NCBI GenBank assembly: GCA_001898505.1
Contig: MKTZ01000002.1
Location: 62,001 to 126,000 of the forward strand
DNA length: 64,000 nt
Direction: 5' to 3'
Origin: Sphingobacteriales bacterium 50-39
Lineage (GTDB): Bacteria > Bacteroidota > Bacteroidia > Chitinophagales > Chitinophagaceae
Shown: piece by piece, positions 1 through 9,388 of the stretch
How the letters are laid out: each line of letters starts with the position of its first letter
Numbering within the stretch: position 1 is the first letter of the stretch
The notes under the pieces: model-generated
Told to the model about the DNA's origin: nothing
The model's input: only the letters and a program-made list of their open reading frames with translations
Database searches by the model: none
Made by a program: the position numbers and the translations under genes

Positions 1-1370
1 CGGGCAGCCGCTTTCAGGGACACTCGCTGGATTATAGCCTCGGTTATAAAAGGACCTTTCCACAAGAAGATAGAGAGCTGAACATATCATATGATGGCAG
101 TTATGGCAACAACCATTCGGCCTATCACCAGTCCCAAAGTCTTCCGGATGGCAGCTCCACTTTCACCGGCTCCAACAGCCAAAGCGACGGACACGATCAT
201 GAGACGAATTTCCGTCTTGACTATGTACAACCCATGGGCGATAAAGTAAAGCTGGAGACGGGCGGCAGGGTGCAGATACGACAGATATCCAGCTCCTCTT
301 CCGTCTACACCCTAAACCCTTCTACGGGTGGCTATGTATACGACAGCGGGCAATCCAATTCCCTTTCCTATACTCGTCATGTATATGCGGGCTATGCTTC
401 CCTCACGTTCCCGCTTTTTAAATGGCTGGACATAAAAGGCGGACTCCGGTACGAGCGTACGGAAACAAATGCGGACTTCAGTAAATCCTCCGGTGCGAAT
501 ATCCCCGGCTACAATACATTTGCGCCTTCGCTCATTCTTTCCCATAGTTTCGAGAACGACCAGACTATCAAGATCGCCTATACCAAAAGGATACAGCGTC
601 CCAACTACAGGGTCCTTAATCCTTATTTCAATGTCAGTGATCCAAAGAACATTGTTACAGGCAATCCATACCTTCAGCCCGAGGTCAGCAACAACATCGA
701 CCTTACCTACTCCAAATCTTTCGAAAAAGGCAGCGCCATCAATATCGTCCTGTTCTATCACAGAAGCGACCACGATATCCAGCCTTTTATCACTTATTAT
801 CCCAGCTACACCATCGGCGATTCCGTATACCTCAATACTTCTGTCAGTATACCCATGAACGTGGGTTCGGAAAATAATTACGGGCTGAATGTCTATGGCT
901 CCGTGCCCATTGGTCCCAAGCTCAATCTCCGCAGCAATCTTTCCTTTTTTGACAGGTATATCACTACCGGCAGCCTGGGGGGCAGCAATGTGACCAGCTT
1001 CAATTACAGAATGAATATGAATGCTACCTACCAGATGAGCAAAACCTTTGTATTGGAGTTCTTTGGCAATTTCAATTCGGCCCGGAATGAGATCCAGGGT
1101 AAATACCCGTCCTTTACCTCCTACAATTTCGCCTTCCGCAAGCAAATTTGGAATAAAAAGGGCAGCATTGCTTTTTCTGCGACCAATCCCTTTGCCTCCA
1201 GCGTCCGGCAGGAAACCACCGTCAGTGGGCAAAACTTTTCGCTGCATACCCTCCAGCTCGTACCCTACCGAAGCTTTGGTATCAATTTTACCTACAAGTT
1301 TGGTAAATTGGAGTTCAAGAAGGATAAAGAAGAGCAAAAGGAACTCCCTCCCCTGCCAGACAATGGATAA
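1..1370 (+). CDS. Outer-membrane beta-barrel protein, TonB-receptor-like (5' end outside window)
   Basis: The reading frame is open from the first complete codon at base 3, upstream of any ATG, so the gene starts before the window. About 455 C-terminal residues are visible. They show alternating aromatic/polar beta-strands, the motif NPYLQPEVSNNIDL typical of PF14905-type barrels, and an ending rich in FTYKFGK-like strands. The family resembles TonB-dependent receptors of Bacteroidetes, but plug and N-terminal domain are not visible, so the ligand cannot be inferred. Only 6 nt separate it from the next gene, suggesting co-transcription. The protein encoded at 47711-50518 belongs to the same broad family. 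Confidence 0.85.
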   Translation, partial: GSRFQGHSLDYSLGYKRTFPQEDRELNISYDGSYGNNHSAYHQSQSLPDGSSTFTGSNSQSDGHDHETNFRLDYVQPMGDKVKLETGGRVQIRQISSSSSVYTLNPSTGGYVYDSGQSNSLSYTRHVYAGYASLTFPLFKWLDIKGGLRYERTETNADFSKSSGANIPGYNTFAPSLILSHSFENDQTIKIAYTKRIQRPNYRVLNPYFNVSDPKNIVTGNPYLQPEVSNNIDLTYSKSFEKGSAINIVLFYHRSDHDIQPFITYYPSYTIGDSVYLNTSVSIPMNVGSENNYGLNVYGSVPIGPKLNLRSNLSFFDRYITTGSLGGSNVTSFNYRMNMNATYQMSKTFVLEFFGNFNSARNEIQGKYPSFTSYNFAFRKQIWNKKGSIAFSATNPFASSVRQETTVSGQNFSLHTLQLVPYRSFGINFTYKFGKLEFKKDKEEQKELPPLPDNG

Positions 1371-1376
1371 TCAACT

Positions 1377-2408
1377 ATGTTTAACAAAACCAAACCCCAT
1401 ATGATTCACCTACGATCTTGCTTATTTGCTATTTGTACCATCATGCTGTCCGCTACCAGCATGGCCCAGTCGACAGATTCTTTCCAGCTGTCCAAAACTT
1501 TTCGCATAGGCAGTCCCGGAGGATGGGACTATATCTCAGTAGGGCCAGACAAAAAAATATATGTCTCTCACGGCACTTATGTGGTGATCCTGGATGAGAA
1601 AAAAGGCGATTCCGTCGGTGTCATTCCCAACACCCCCGGCGTCCATGGCATTGCCTTCGATGAAGCCCTCGGGAAAGGCTATACCAGTAACGGGCGTAAT
1701 AACAGCGTCACTGTCTTTGAAATAAGGACGGGAAAAGTATTGAACCAGATCCCCACCGGGCAGAACCCCGATGCCATCATGTTCGACCCATTCACAAAGT
1801 CCGTCATAACGTGCAACGGCCGCAGCCATGACCTCAGCGTCATCGACCCGGTCACCGAACAGGTGACGGCAACGATCACATTGGATGGCAAGCCCGAGAC
1901 AGCAGTCTCGGATGACGCCGGCAGGATATACGTCAACATAGAAGATAAAAATAAGATCACGGTTGTGGACATGATCCACAAACAGGTGGTCACCAGTTGG
2001 TCGCTGTCTCCCGGCGATGGCCCTACGGGTCTGGCCATCGATAAAAAGACGAGGCGGTTATTCGCCGGCTGCGATAAATGGCTCATGGTAATGGATGCTG
2101 TCAGCGGCAGCATCGTTGGAAAATACCCCATCGGGGATGGATGTGACGGTGTTGCTTTCGACAGTCACCTGAAGGATATATTTGCCTCCTGCGGGGAAGG
2201 ATTGCTCACGGTCATTCATGAGAACTCAGCCAACTCCTTCCAGGTTGTTGCAAATGTTCCGACAAAGAGGAGCGCACGCACGCTGGCCGTTGACGAAAAC
2301 AACCATGAGGTCTTCCTTCCCGCCGCCGAAATGGAAAAAGGCGCCACGGGTGAAAGACCCAAACCGTTGCCCGGTACCTTTGAGGTTCTCGTAGTAGCCC
2401 GACGTTAG
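1377..2408 (+). CDS. Secreted YncE-like beta-propeller protein
   Basis: A 343-residue protein whose N terminus has a signal peptide (hydrophobic stretch LFAICTIMLSATSMAQ). An internal ATG at 1401 would give a more compact signal peptide and is an equally good start. The body consists of repeated ~40-residue blades of the type VDPVTEQVTATITLDGKPE, as in the YncE/surface-antigen 40-residue repeat family. Such proteins are periplasmic or surface propellers with diverse and often unknown ligands. It follows the barrel gene by 6 nt and precedes the pyrimidine genes by 54 nt, a gap that contains a strong palindrome, so it may belong to either unit. No catalytic motif was recognised. Confidence 0.8.
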   Translation: MFNKTKPHMIHLRSCLFAICTIMLSATSMAQSTDSFQLSKTFRIGSPGGWDYISVGPDKKIYVSHGTYVVILDEKKGDSVGVIPNTPGVHGIAFDEALGKGYTSNGRNNSVTVFEIRTGKVLNQIPTGQNPDAIMFDPFTKSVITCNGRSHDLSVIDPVTEQVTATITLDGKPETAVSDDAGRIYVNIEDKNKITVVDMIHKQVVTSWSLSPGDGPTGLAIDKKTRRLFAGCDKWLMVMDAVSGSIVGKYPIGDGCDGVAFDSHLKDIFASCGEGLLTVIHENSANSFQVVANVPTKRSARTLAVDENNHEVFLPAAEMEKGATGERPKPLPGTFEVLVVARR

Positions 2409-2434
2409 GAATAGCCCGGAATATGTCCGTTTTT

Positions 2435-2459
2435 CGTTAAATTGTAAATACAATTAACG
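2435..2459. promoter_or_regulatory. Candidate operator: near-perfect palindrome before mmsA
   Basis: The left arm CGTTAAATTGTA (2435-2446) and right arm TACAATTAACG (2449-2459) are reverse complements apart from one extra A in the left arm, with an AA spacer. It ends 3 nt before the ATG of the first catabolic gene. Size and symmetry suit a dimeric repressor such as GntR or TetR types. The regulator itself is not in the window, so identity is inference. Confidence 0.5.
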
Positions 2460-2462
2460 ATT

Positions 2463-3944
2463 ATGTTACGTACATCCGAAGCCATCGCCTCCAAATATGG
2501 ACGCCTGAAGAACTATGTCAACGGAGAATTTATCGACATCCCCGGCAGGACCATGTCCGTCATATCCCCTCTCGACGGGACTTTACTGGCGGAAATGCCC
2601 TGTTCCACATCTCAGGACCTTGACCAGGCCGTAAGAGCGGCACGGGCAGCCTTCCCATCCTGGAGCAGGACCCCGATAAAAGAAAGAGTACAGGTATTCT
2701 ATCGATACCGGCACTTGTTGGAAAAACATACGCAGGAGCTGGCAGCCCTCGTCAGTGAAGAGAATGGCAAGACGCTGGGCGAAGCGGTTGCAGAGGTGGA
2801 AAAATGTATCGAGCTCACAGAGTTCGCCGCCTCCCTTCCCCAGTTGATGACGGGCGAAGTGCTGGAAGTAAGCAAAGGGGTGGAATGCCGTACCGAACAT
2901 GTTCCCCTGGGTGTCGTGGCCTCCATCGTCCCGTTCAACTTCCCCGCGATGGTCCCCAACTGGACCATTCCCAATGCCATTGCTCTGGGCAACTGCATGA
3001 TTATAAAGCCCTCCGAGAAAGTTCCCCTCAGCGTAGGCCGTGTGGCCCTCCTCTTGCAGGAGGCTGGCTTGCCCGAAGGCGTATTCAACGTCGTCAATGG
3101 CGACAGCGAAATAGTGGAAGCCATCTGTGATCATTCGGGCATTGAAGCGGTCAGTTTCGTGGGCTCCACTCGCGTGGCCAGGCTGGTCTACCGGCGGGCT
3201 ACCTCCAACCTAAAAAGGTGCCTGGCGCTGGGTGGCGCAAAGAATCACCTGCTGGTGCTGCCGGATGCCAAACCCGAAATGACGGCACAAAATGTGGCTG
3301 CCTCCATGAGCGGATGTGCAGGTCAGCGCTGTATGGCAGCTTCCGCCATGGTAGCGGTCGGCGCCGTAGACCACATCGTGGAGAGGATATGTGAAGAGGC
3401 CCGCCGCATTGTCCCGGGCCGCAACCTGGGCGCGGTCATCAGCGCCGAAGCAAAAGAAAGGATCGAACGCTATATAACTGAAGCTGAACAGCAGGGAGCA
3501 AAAGTTCTCGTGGACGGTCGCGGCGCCACGGTCCCCGGCAAAGAAAAGGGCACGTATGTAGGCCCCACCGTCATCGACGGGGTCAAACCCAATATGGCGA
3601 TAGCAAGGGAGGAAATATTCGGCCCTGTCATCAGCATCATGCGCGTGGACAGTCTCGATGAAGCCCTGGCTATCGAGAACGCCAACCCCTACGGCAACGC
3701 TGCCTCCGTATTTACACAAAATGGCGGCTACGCACGTTATGTCATCGACCGGGCCTCGGCAGGTATGGTAGGTGTCAACGTAGGTGTACCCGTGCCGCGC
3801 GAACCTTTCTCATTCGGAGGCTGGAACGAAAGCAAATTCGGAGTGGGTGATATTACAGGAAAGAGTTCCATCGAATTCTGGACCCGGCTAAAGAAAAGCA
3901 CGGTAAAATGGAATCCCGAAGCCGGCATCAACTGGATGAGTTAA
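2463..3944 (+). CDS. mmsA: CoA-acylating (methyl)malonate-semialdehyde dehydrogenase
   Basis: This 493-residue aldehyde dehydrogenase has the features of the MmsA/IolA subfamily: the early PFNFPAMVPNW stretch, the GAKNH motif around residue 258-262, and the nucleophilic Cys290 in AGQRCMA. Family members oxidise malonate or methylmalonate semialdehyde with NAD and CoA, releasing CO2 and giving acetyl-CoA or propionyl-CoA. As first gene of the pyrimidine set it would complete uracil catabolism (beta-alanine to malonate semialdehyde to acetyl-CoA) and thymine catabolism (via methylmalonate semialdehyde). The length is normal for the family. A role in valine or inositol breakdown is the alternative, but the neighbours argue against it. 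Confidence 0.92.
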   Translation: MLRTSEAIASKYGRLKNYVNGEFIDIPGRTMSVISPLDGTLLAEMPCSTSQDLDQAVRAARAAFPSWSRTPIKERVQVFYRYRHLLEKHTQELAALVSEENGKTLGEAVAEVEKCIELTEFAASLPQLMTGEVLEVSKGVECRTEHVPLGVVASIVPFNFPAMVPNWTIPNAIALGNCMIIKPSEKVPLSVGRVALLLQEAGLPEGVFNVVNGDSEIVEAICDHSGIEAVSFVGSTRVARLVYRRATSNLKRCLALGGAKNHLLVLPDAKPEMTAQNVAASMSGCAGQRCMAASAMVAVGAVDHIVERICEEARRIVPGRNLGAVISAEAKERIERYITEAEQQGAKVLVDGRGATVPGKEKGTYVGPTVIDGVKPNMAIAREEIFGPVISIMRVDSLDEALAIENANPYGNAASVFTQNGGYARYVIDRASAGMVGVNVGVPVPREPFSFGGWNESKFGVGDITGKSSIEFWTRLKKSTVKWNPEAGINWMS

Positions 3945-3966
3945 CCTTAACTAAAAAATACTACAT

Positions 3967-5322
3967 ATGCCTTCTCCCGTCACTATGTCTGAAACCCAGG
4001 AGATACAACAGGAAAACTTCGATTACACCCTATTCTCCTGGAGCAAACAAAAAGGCCTCAACCCTATTGCCGTAAAATATGCCGAGGGAGTATATCTCTA
4101 TGACTATGATGGGAAAAAATACCTGGACTTCTCCTCAGGGCTGATGAATGTCAATATCGGCCATGGCAACCAGCGTGTCACCGCCGCCGTCGTCCGCCAG
4201 ATGCAGGAGGTCAGCTATGTAACGCCCAGCTGTGTGACCCGTGCGAGGGGTGAGTTGGGGCGACGCCTGGCAGCCATCACACCGGGCCATCTTAAAAAGA
4301 CCCTTTTCACGGTCTGTGGCGCCAGCGCTATCGACAACGCCATCAAGCTGGCAAGGCTCTATACAGGCCGTCATAAGATCATTACCCGTTACAGAGCTTT
4401 TCACGGAGCCTCCTACGGCTCCATGACCGCGGGGGGCGATCCCCGCAAACTGCCGCATGATGCCCAGCAAATGCCCAATATCGTCCATGTGGAAGACCCT
4501 TATTGCTATCGCTGCCCCTGGGGAAAAGAGATCAGCTCCTGTCACCGGGAATGTGTAAGCCATATTGAAAGGATCATCGAGCTGGAAGGACCGGAAACCG
4601 TTGCAGCCATCCTCATGGAAGGAGAGAGCGGCACTTCCGGCTGTATCAAATACCCACCGGACTATCTGCAAAAGATCAGGGCTCTTTGCGACAAACATGG
4701 CATCCTGCTCATCATCGACGAAGTAATGAGCGGCTTTGGACGCACCGGTAAGTGGTTCGCCTCCGAGCTCCATGGCATCGAGCCCGATATGATCGCCACG
4801 GCCAAAGGCATCACGGCGGGCTATATTCCATTGGGCGCCCTTATCGTAACGGACAGGATCGCGGATCATTTCGATGACCGCACGCTCTGGCTGGGCCTCA
4901 CCTACTCCGCCCATCCGGTGGCCTGCGCTGCAGGTGTGGAAGTGCTGAAGATATACGAGGATGAGAACCTCATCGAAAATGCGGCTGCCATGGGACATTA
5001 CCTTGAAGCCCAGGTGGAAAAGATGAAGGAGCGACATCCTTCCATCGGCGACTTCCGCAATACAGGGCTATTGGGCTGCCTGGAGCTGGTAAAGAACAGG
5101 ACCACCAAAGAACCCATGGCGCCTTTCAATGCGCGGCCAGAGGAGATGGCCATCATGAACCAGGTGGCGGGCCGTCTCCGGCAGTTGGGCATGTATGCCT
5201 TTGTACGCTGGAACTATGTCTTTATCGCCCCTCCGTTGACCATTACCCGTGAACAAATGGACGAAGGATTGGCCATCATCAGTGACGCGCTGACCATTGC
5301 AGATGCACAAACACACTCCTAA
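3967..5322 (+). CDS. Class III omega-aminotransferase (probable beta-alanine/beta-aminoisobutyrate aminotransferase)
   Basis: A 451-residue PLP enzyme of aminotransferase class III. Visible motifs are LIIDEVMSGFGRTGKW (PLP-phosphate and Asp region) and ATAKGITAGYIPLGA with the Schiff-base Lys near residue 280. A Cys-rich insert (YCYRCPWGKE...CHREC) occurs in the taurine/beta-alanine-pyruvate branch. In context it should convert beta-alanine (from uracil) and 3-aminoisobutyrate (from thymine) to the semialdehydes used by the preceding gene. The amino acceptor cannot be read from sequence. A second ATG lies 18 nt into the frame. The next gene starts 1 nt after its stop, suggesting translational coupling. 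Confidence 0.88.
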   Translation: MPSPVTMSETQEIQQENFDYTLFSWSKQKGLNPIAVKYAEGVYLYDYDGKKYLDFSSGLMNVNIGHGNQRVTAAVVRQMQEVSYVTPSCVTRARGELGRRLAAITPGHLKKTLFTVCGASAIDNAIKLARLYTGRHKIITRYRAFHGASYGSMTAGGDPRKLPHDAQQMPNIVHVEDPYCYRCPWGKEISSCHRECVSHIERIIELEGPETVAAILMEGESGTSGCIKYPPDYLQKIRALCDKHGILLIIDEVMSGFGRTGKWFASELHGIEPDMIATAKGITAGYIPLGALIVTDRIADHFDDRTLWLGLTYSAHPVACAAGVEVLKIYEDENLIENAAAMGHYLEAQVEKMKERHPSIGDFRNTGLLGCLELVKNRTTKEPMAPFNARPEEMAIMNQVAGRLRQLGMYAFVRWNYVFIAPPLTITREQMDEGLAIISDALTIADAQTHS

Positions 5323-5323
5323 T

Positions 5324-6502
5324 ATGATAAGGATCGTCTACATTATCCTGCTGCTTTTTACCACACAACTTTTTGCCCAGACCAAAAGAGCGCGTGATTT
5401 CGGCGTCCCTTTCGACGGCAACACCGGCGCTTTTAATGCCATCACCGACGTACCGGGCGTCACGGTTGGCCAGACAACGATCATAAAAGGAGATGGGCCT
5501 CTGATCAAGGGAGAAGGCCCTGTGCGTACCGGCGTAACGGCTATCCTTCCCCGTGGCCAGGAGTTCGATCCCGTCTATGCCTCCTGGTATACCCTCAACG
5601 GCAATGGCGATATGACAGGCACACACTGGATCACAGAATCCGGGTTCCTGGAAACCCCCATCCTCATCACCAACACGGGCAGCGTAGGCGTCGTGCGCGA
5701 CGCGGCATGGCAGTGGATGGATCGTCATCATTATTATACCCCTTTTTTTAAAGATTATTGGTACGCATATCCCGTCGTGGCAGAGACATACGACGGCGTG
5801 TTCAATGACATCAATGGTCAGCACGTCACTAAGGAGGACGTCTTCAAAGCCCTGGACAGTGCTCGCACCGGAAAGGTACAGGAGGGCGGCGTGGGAGGCG
5901 GTACGGGCATGATGTGCTATAACTTCAAGGGGGGCATCGGCACTGCCAGCCGCGTATTGGATAAAGATCGTGGAGGCTATACTGTGGGGGTATTGGTACA
6001 GGCCAATCACGGCGTCCGTAACCAGCTGACTATCGCCGGTGTTCCCGTAGGTAAAGAATTGGCCGACACCCTTCCTTATATCATAGAAGGGCAGCCGATG
6101 GGAATGGCCACCACTCCCCGCCAGGAAGAAACAGGGTCCATCATCGTCGTCCTGGCCACCGACGCGCCATTGCTGCCGGGGCAGCTCAAACGGCTGGCGC
6201 AACGCATTCCACTGGGTCTAACCCGTACAGGAGGCATAGGGGGTAATGGGTCGGGTGATATCTTTATCACCTTTTCAACGGCAAATAAAAAGGCGTTCAG
6301 CAATACGCAGAATACGGAGGTGACTACGCTGAGCAACGATCAGATCAACGGCCTTTTTGTCGCCACTATCCAGGCTACTGAAGAAGCCATCATCAATGCC
6401 CTGTTTGCGGGAAAGACCATGACAGGTATCAATGGCAACACCGTTCATGGCCTGCCCCGGGAGGCGGTCATCCGTATCCTGAAAAAATACCATCGTATGT
6501 AA
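5324..6502 (+). CDS. Exported P1-family (DmpA/BapA-like) aminopeptidase
   Basis: The chosen ATG directly follows the stop of the aminotransferase (TAAtATG); an in-frame TTG 27 nt upstream is less likely because the ATG begins a clean signal peptide ending FAQ. The mature protein matches peptidase family P1 (L-aminopeptidase D-Ala-esterase, beta-peptidyl aminopeptidase). GGIGGNGSGDIF contains the expected autoprocessing Gly-Ser site, with the N-terminal nucleophile at about Ser310; the EGGVGGGTGM block is also typical. Family members cleave N-terminal D-amino acids or beta-amino acids such as beta-alanine from peptides. Within a beta-alanine-producing operon, a beta-alanyl peptidase acting in the periplasm is the favoured reading, but specificity is inferred from context. 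Confidence 0.88.
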   Translation: MIRIVYIILLLFTTQLFAQTKRARDFGVPFDGNTGAFNAITDVPGVTVGQTTIIKGDGPLIKGEGPVRTGVTAILPRGQEFDPVYASWYTLNGNGDMTGTHWITESGFLETPILITNTGSVGVVRDAAWQWMDRHHYYTPFFKDYWYAYPVVAETYDGVFNDINGQHVTKEDVFKALDSARTGKVQEGGVGGGTGMMCYNFKGGIGTASRVLDKDRGGYTVGVLVQANHGVRNQLTIAGVPVGKELADTLPYIIEGQPMGMATTPRQEETGSIIVVLATDAPLLPGQLKRLAQRIPLGLTRTGGIGGNGSGDIFITFSTANKKAFSNTQNTEVTTLSNDQINGLFVATIQATEEAIINALFAGKTMTGINGNTVHGLPREAVIRILKKYHRM

Positions 6503-6519
6503 CAAAAAGCATACCTGCT

Positions 6520-8004
6520 ATGACAACCACTACTTCCTCAGAGCCGTCCACTGCGTTATACAGCGAAGACCTGGCGCCTGTCCCTCTTCCGGCGAGGAAA
6601 TGGAACACATGGAACTATGCTGCTCTCTGGATCAGTATGAGTCTCTGCATACCCACCTATATGTTGGCCAGCTCCCTCATAGGCGGCGGGATGAATTGGT
6701 GGCAGGCCATCCTCACCATTTTTTTGGGGAATACCATCGTACTGATACCCATGATCCTTAATGGCCGGGCCGGCGCGAAGTACGGTATCCCCTTTCCCGT
6801 CTTTGCCCGCGCCAGCTTTGGCGTCAGAGGCGCCAATATCCCTGCCATGCTGCGAGCCATCGTCGCCTGTGGCTGGTTTGGTATCCAGACCTGGATCGGA
6901 GGGTTCGCCATCTACCAGGCAGCACGTCTTTGGATACCATCCCTGGCTACTTTGCCACCAATATTCCCCTCCGGCTGGGGATTACAGACAGGACCCGCTA
7001 TTTGTTTTATCCTGTTCTGGACATTGAACATGTACGTGGTCTGGCTTGGCGTAGACAGTATCCGCAGGCTTCTTGTCTTTAAAGCATTTTTTCTTCCCAT
7101 TGCGGCCCTCGCCCTTCTCTTTTGGGCCATCACGGCCGTACACGGCGGGCTGGGCCCCATCCTTACCCAACCCGCCCGTCTGCAAGGCCCAGCGTTCTGG
7201 ACCTTCTTCGTACCCGCCCTCACAGGTATGGTAGGCTTCTGGGCCACCTTGTCGCTCAACATACCCGACTTCACCCGCTATGCTGTCAGCCAGCGGGCAC
7301 AAATAAAAGGTCAGGCCATTGGTCTTCCGCCCTCTATGACCCTTTTTGCATTTATCGGGGTCGTGGTTACTTCTGCGACTACACTTTTATACGGTGAGCC
7401 TATATGGGATCCCGTTGTACTGGCGGGGAAGTTCGAGAGCAGGCTGCTGGTAACCTTGGCAATGATCGCCGTGGCCATTTCCACCCTGGCCACCAACATC
7501 GCCGCTAACATCGTAAGTCCCGCCAATGACTTTGCCAACCTCTATCCCCAAAAAATAAATTTCCGCACGGGCGGCTTCATCACCGGTGTTCTGGGCATTC
7601 TTATCTTCCCCTGGAAACTGATCGCCGACCCGGGAGGTTATATATTCACCTGGCTGGTAGGTTACTCCAGCCTGCTGGGACCCATCGGCGGTATCCTCAT
7701 CGCGGACTATTATCTCATCAGACGACAGCAATTGAATGTCGCTGATCTTTATTCATTACATGGCGCATATGCTTATACATCCGGCTTTAACAGGAGGGCC
7801 ATCGGCTGTCTCCTGCTGGGCATAGTCCCTAATGTTCCGGGATTCCTGGCAACCATCGGGGTCATCAGCCCGGGCGCCTTGCCGGCATGGATCATATCTC
7901 TATACAGCTATGCCTGGTTTGTAGGCTTCTTTATTTCAGGCCTCGGCTACTGGCTTTCTTTTAACGATAAAAAACAGGTCACCTATGTCAGTGTTGATTA
8001 CTAA
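6520..8004 (+). CDS. NCS1 family nucleobase/hydantoin permease
   Basis: A 494-residue integral membrane protein with about 12 hydrophobic segments. It carries NCS1 signatures: the N-terminal R-x-W-N-x-W-N-Y motif (RKWNTWNYAALW), GAKYGIPFPVFARASFGVRGANIPA, and NIPDFTRYA. This is the family of PucI, Mhp1 and cytosine permeases, sodium- or proton-coupled importers of uracil, allantoin, hydantoins and related rings. Placed directly before dihydropyrimidinase, with which it overlaps by 20 nt, it most likely imports uracil, thymine or dihydropyrimidines. Substrate is inferred from the operon. Confidence 0.92.
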   Translation: MTTTTSSEPSTALYSEDLAPVPLPARKWNTWNYAALWISMSLCIPTYMLASSLIGGGMNWWQAILTIFLGNTIVLIPMILNGRAGAKYGIPFPVFARASFGVRGANIPAMLRAIVACGWFGIQTWIGGFAIYQAARLWIPSLATLPPIFPSGWGLQTGPAICFILFWTLNMYVVWLGVDSIRRLLVFKAFFLPIAALALLFWAITAVHGGLGPILTQPARLQGPAFWTFFVPALTGMVGFWATLSLNIPDFTRYAVSQRAQIKGQAIGLPPSMTLFAFIGVVVTSATTLLYGEPIWDPVVLAGKFESRLLVTLAMIAVAISTLATNIAANIVSPANDFANLYPQKINFRTGGFITGVLGILIFPWKLIADPGGYIFTWLVGYSSLLGPIGGILIADYYLIRRQQLNVADLYSLHGAYAYTSGFNRRAIGCLLLGIVPNVPGFLATIGVISPGALPAWIISLYSYAWFVGFFISGLGYWLSFNDKKQVTYVSVDY

Positions 8005-9367
8005 CGGCAGGATCGTCACTGCCTCGGATGATTTTGTCGGCGACATCTATATAGAAGGAGAAAAGATCACCGCCATCGGCAAACATCTCAACGTTATGGC
8101 CGATGAGACCATCGACGCCACCGGTCAGCTGATTATGCCTGGCGGTATCGACCCCCATGTTCACCTGGACATGCCTTTTATGGGTACCTTCTCCAGTGAC
8201 AGCTACGAGACGGGAACAAGGGCCGCCCTTTTCGGAGGCACCACTACGGTCATCGACTTCATCCTGCAAAAACAGGGACATTCGCTACAGGCGGCGCTGG
8301 ACGAATGGAATGGCCGTGCCACGGGCAACGCCGTAGGCGACTACAGCTTCCACATGGCCGTGACGGATTTTAATGACAAGACAAGGCCGGAAATAAAGAC
8401 AATGGTGGAACAGCATGGTATTACTTCCTTCAAGACCTTCATGGCTTACAAAGGGGCGCTTATGATAGATGACAGGCAGATGACGGCTCTTATGCAGGAA
8501 GTCCGCCGGCATGGAGGGCTGGTCACTGTTCACGCTACCAATGGAGACATGATCGACTATCTGATTGCTCGTCATCGGGAGGAAGGCAAGCTGTCACCGC
8601 GCTATCATTATCTGTCTCAGCCCGAGGTCACGGAAGCCGAAGCCACCGGACGATTTGCGGCTATCTCCCACTATACAGGCTGCCCCGGTTATGTTGTACA
8701 CCTCACCTGTGAGGGCGCACTCAATGCTGTACGCAACGCTACCACCCGCAATCAGCACGTGTGGGTAGAGACCTGCATACAATACCTCCTGCTGGATGCC
8801 TCCCGCTATGGCGAAGACTTCGAAGGGGCCAAATGGGTAATGAGCCCACCCTTGCGGGAAAAGAAAGATCAGGCCACTTTATGGGCGGGCATCAACCAGG
8901 GAGTGGTGAATGTCGTGGCCACCGACCATTGCCCCTTCCGCTGGGAGCAGAAGCTGCTGGGAAAGGATGATTTCTCGAAGATACCCAACGGTCATCCCGC
9001 CATCGAACACAGGATGGAGCTGCTGTACAGCGAAGGCGTACGAAAAGGGAGGATCGGCCTGAACAAATACGTGGAGCTTACCTCTACCAATCCTGCAAAG
9101 ATCTTCGGGCTCTTCCCTCGTAAAGGTACACTGTCGCCGGGCAGCGATGCCGACATCATCCTGCTGGATCCCAATCGCCAGCATACGCTCACGGCAACCA
9201 CACATCATATGAATGTGGACTATTCCGCCTATGAAGGATGGCAGCTCACGGGCAAGATACAGACGGTGCTCCTGAGGGGGAAGGTGGCCATCCGGGATGG
9301 AGAATGCAAGATAGCCAGAGGCTACGGACAATTCATCCGCCGGGGACGGCATACAGGACTTAGCTAA
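7985..9367 (+). CDS. hydA: Dihydropyrimidinase (D-hydantoinase)
   Basis: A 460-residue cyclic amidohydrolase. All metal ligands of the D-hydantoinase/dihydropyrimidinase family are present: H58 and H60 in GIDPHVHLD, the carbamylated Lys150 in SFKTFMAYKG, H183, H239 and D314 in ATDHCPF. The enzyme opens 5,6-dihydrouracil or dihydrothymine to N-carbamoyl-beta-amino acids in the cytoplasm. Length and spacing of ligands are normal. It starts inside the end of the permease gene (20-nt overlap), which implies translational coupling. An allantoinase or true hydantoinase function is possible, but adjacent PreT/PreA and beta-ureidopropionase genes make dihydropyrimidinase much more likely. Confidence 0.95.
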   Translation: MSVLITNGRIVTASDDFVGDIYIEGEKITAIGKHLNVMADETIDATGQLIMPGGIDPHVHLDMPFMGTFSSDSYETGTRAALFGGTTTVIDFILQKQGHSLQAALDEWNGRATGNAVGDYSFHMAVTDFNDKTRPEIKTMVEQHGITSFKTFMAYKGALMIDDRQMTALMQEVRRHGGLVTVHATNGDMIDYLIARHREEGKLSPRYHYLSQPEVTEAEATGRFAAISHYTGCPGYVVHLTCEGALNAVRNATTRNQHVWVETCIQYLLLDASRYGEDFEGAKWVMSPPLREKKDQATLWAGINQGVVNVVATDHCPFRWEQKLLGKDDFSKIPNGHPAIEHRMELLYSEGVRKGRIGLNKYVELTSTNPAKIFGLFPRKGTLSPGSDADIILLDPNRQHTLTATTHHMNVDYSAYEGWQLTGKIQTVLLRGKVAIRDGECKIARGYGQFIRRGRHTGLS

Positions 9368-9388
9368 CATTAACCAATAACGAATCTT

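Noticed and set aside
312-1337. Long - strand frame opposite the first barrel gene
   Set aside because: Its composition mirrors the + strand gene and shows no family motif; it is an antisense shadow.
4135-5037. 300-codon - strand frame opposite the aminotransferase
   Set aside because: The + strand gene has clear class III aminotransferase motifs; the opposite frame has none.
5297-5323. TTG start for the P1 peptidase
   Set aside because: It would put nine residues before a perfectly formed signal peptide and overlap the upstream gene; the ATG at 5324 fits better.
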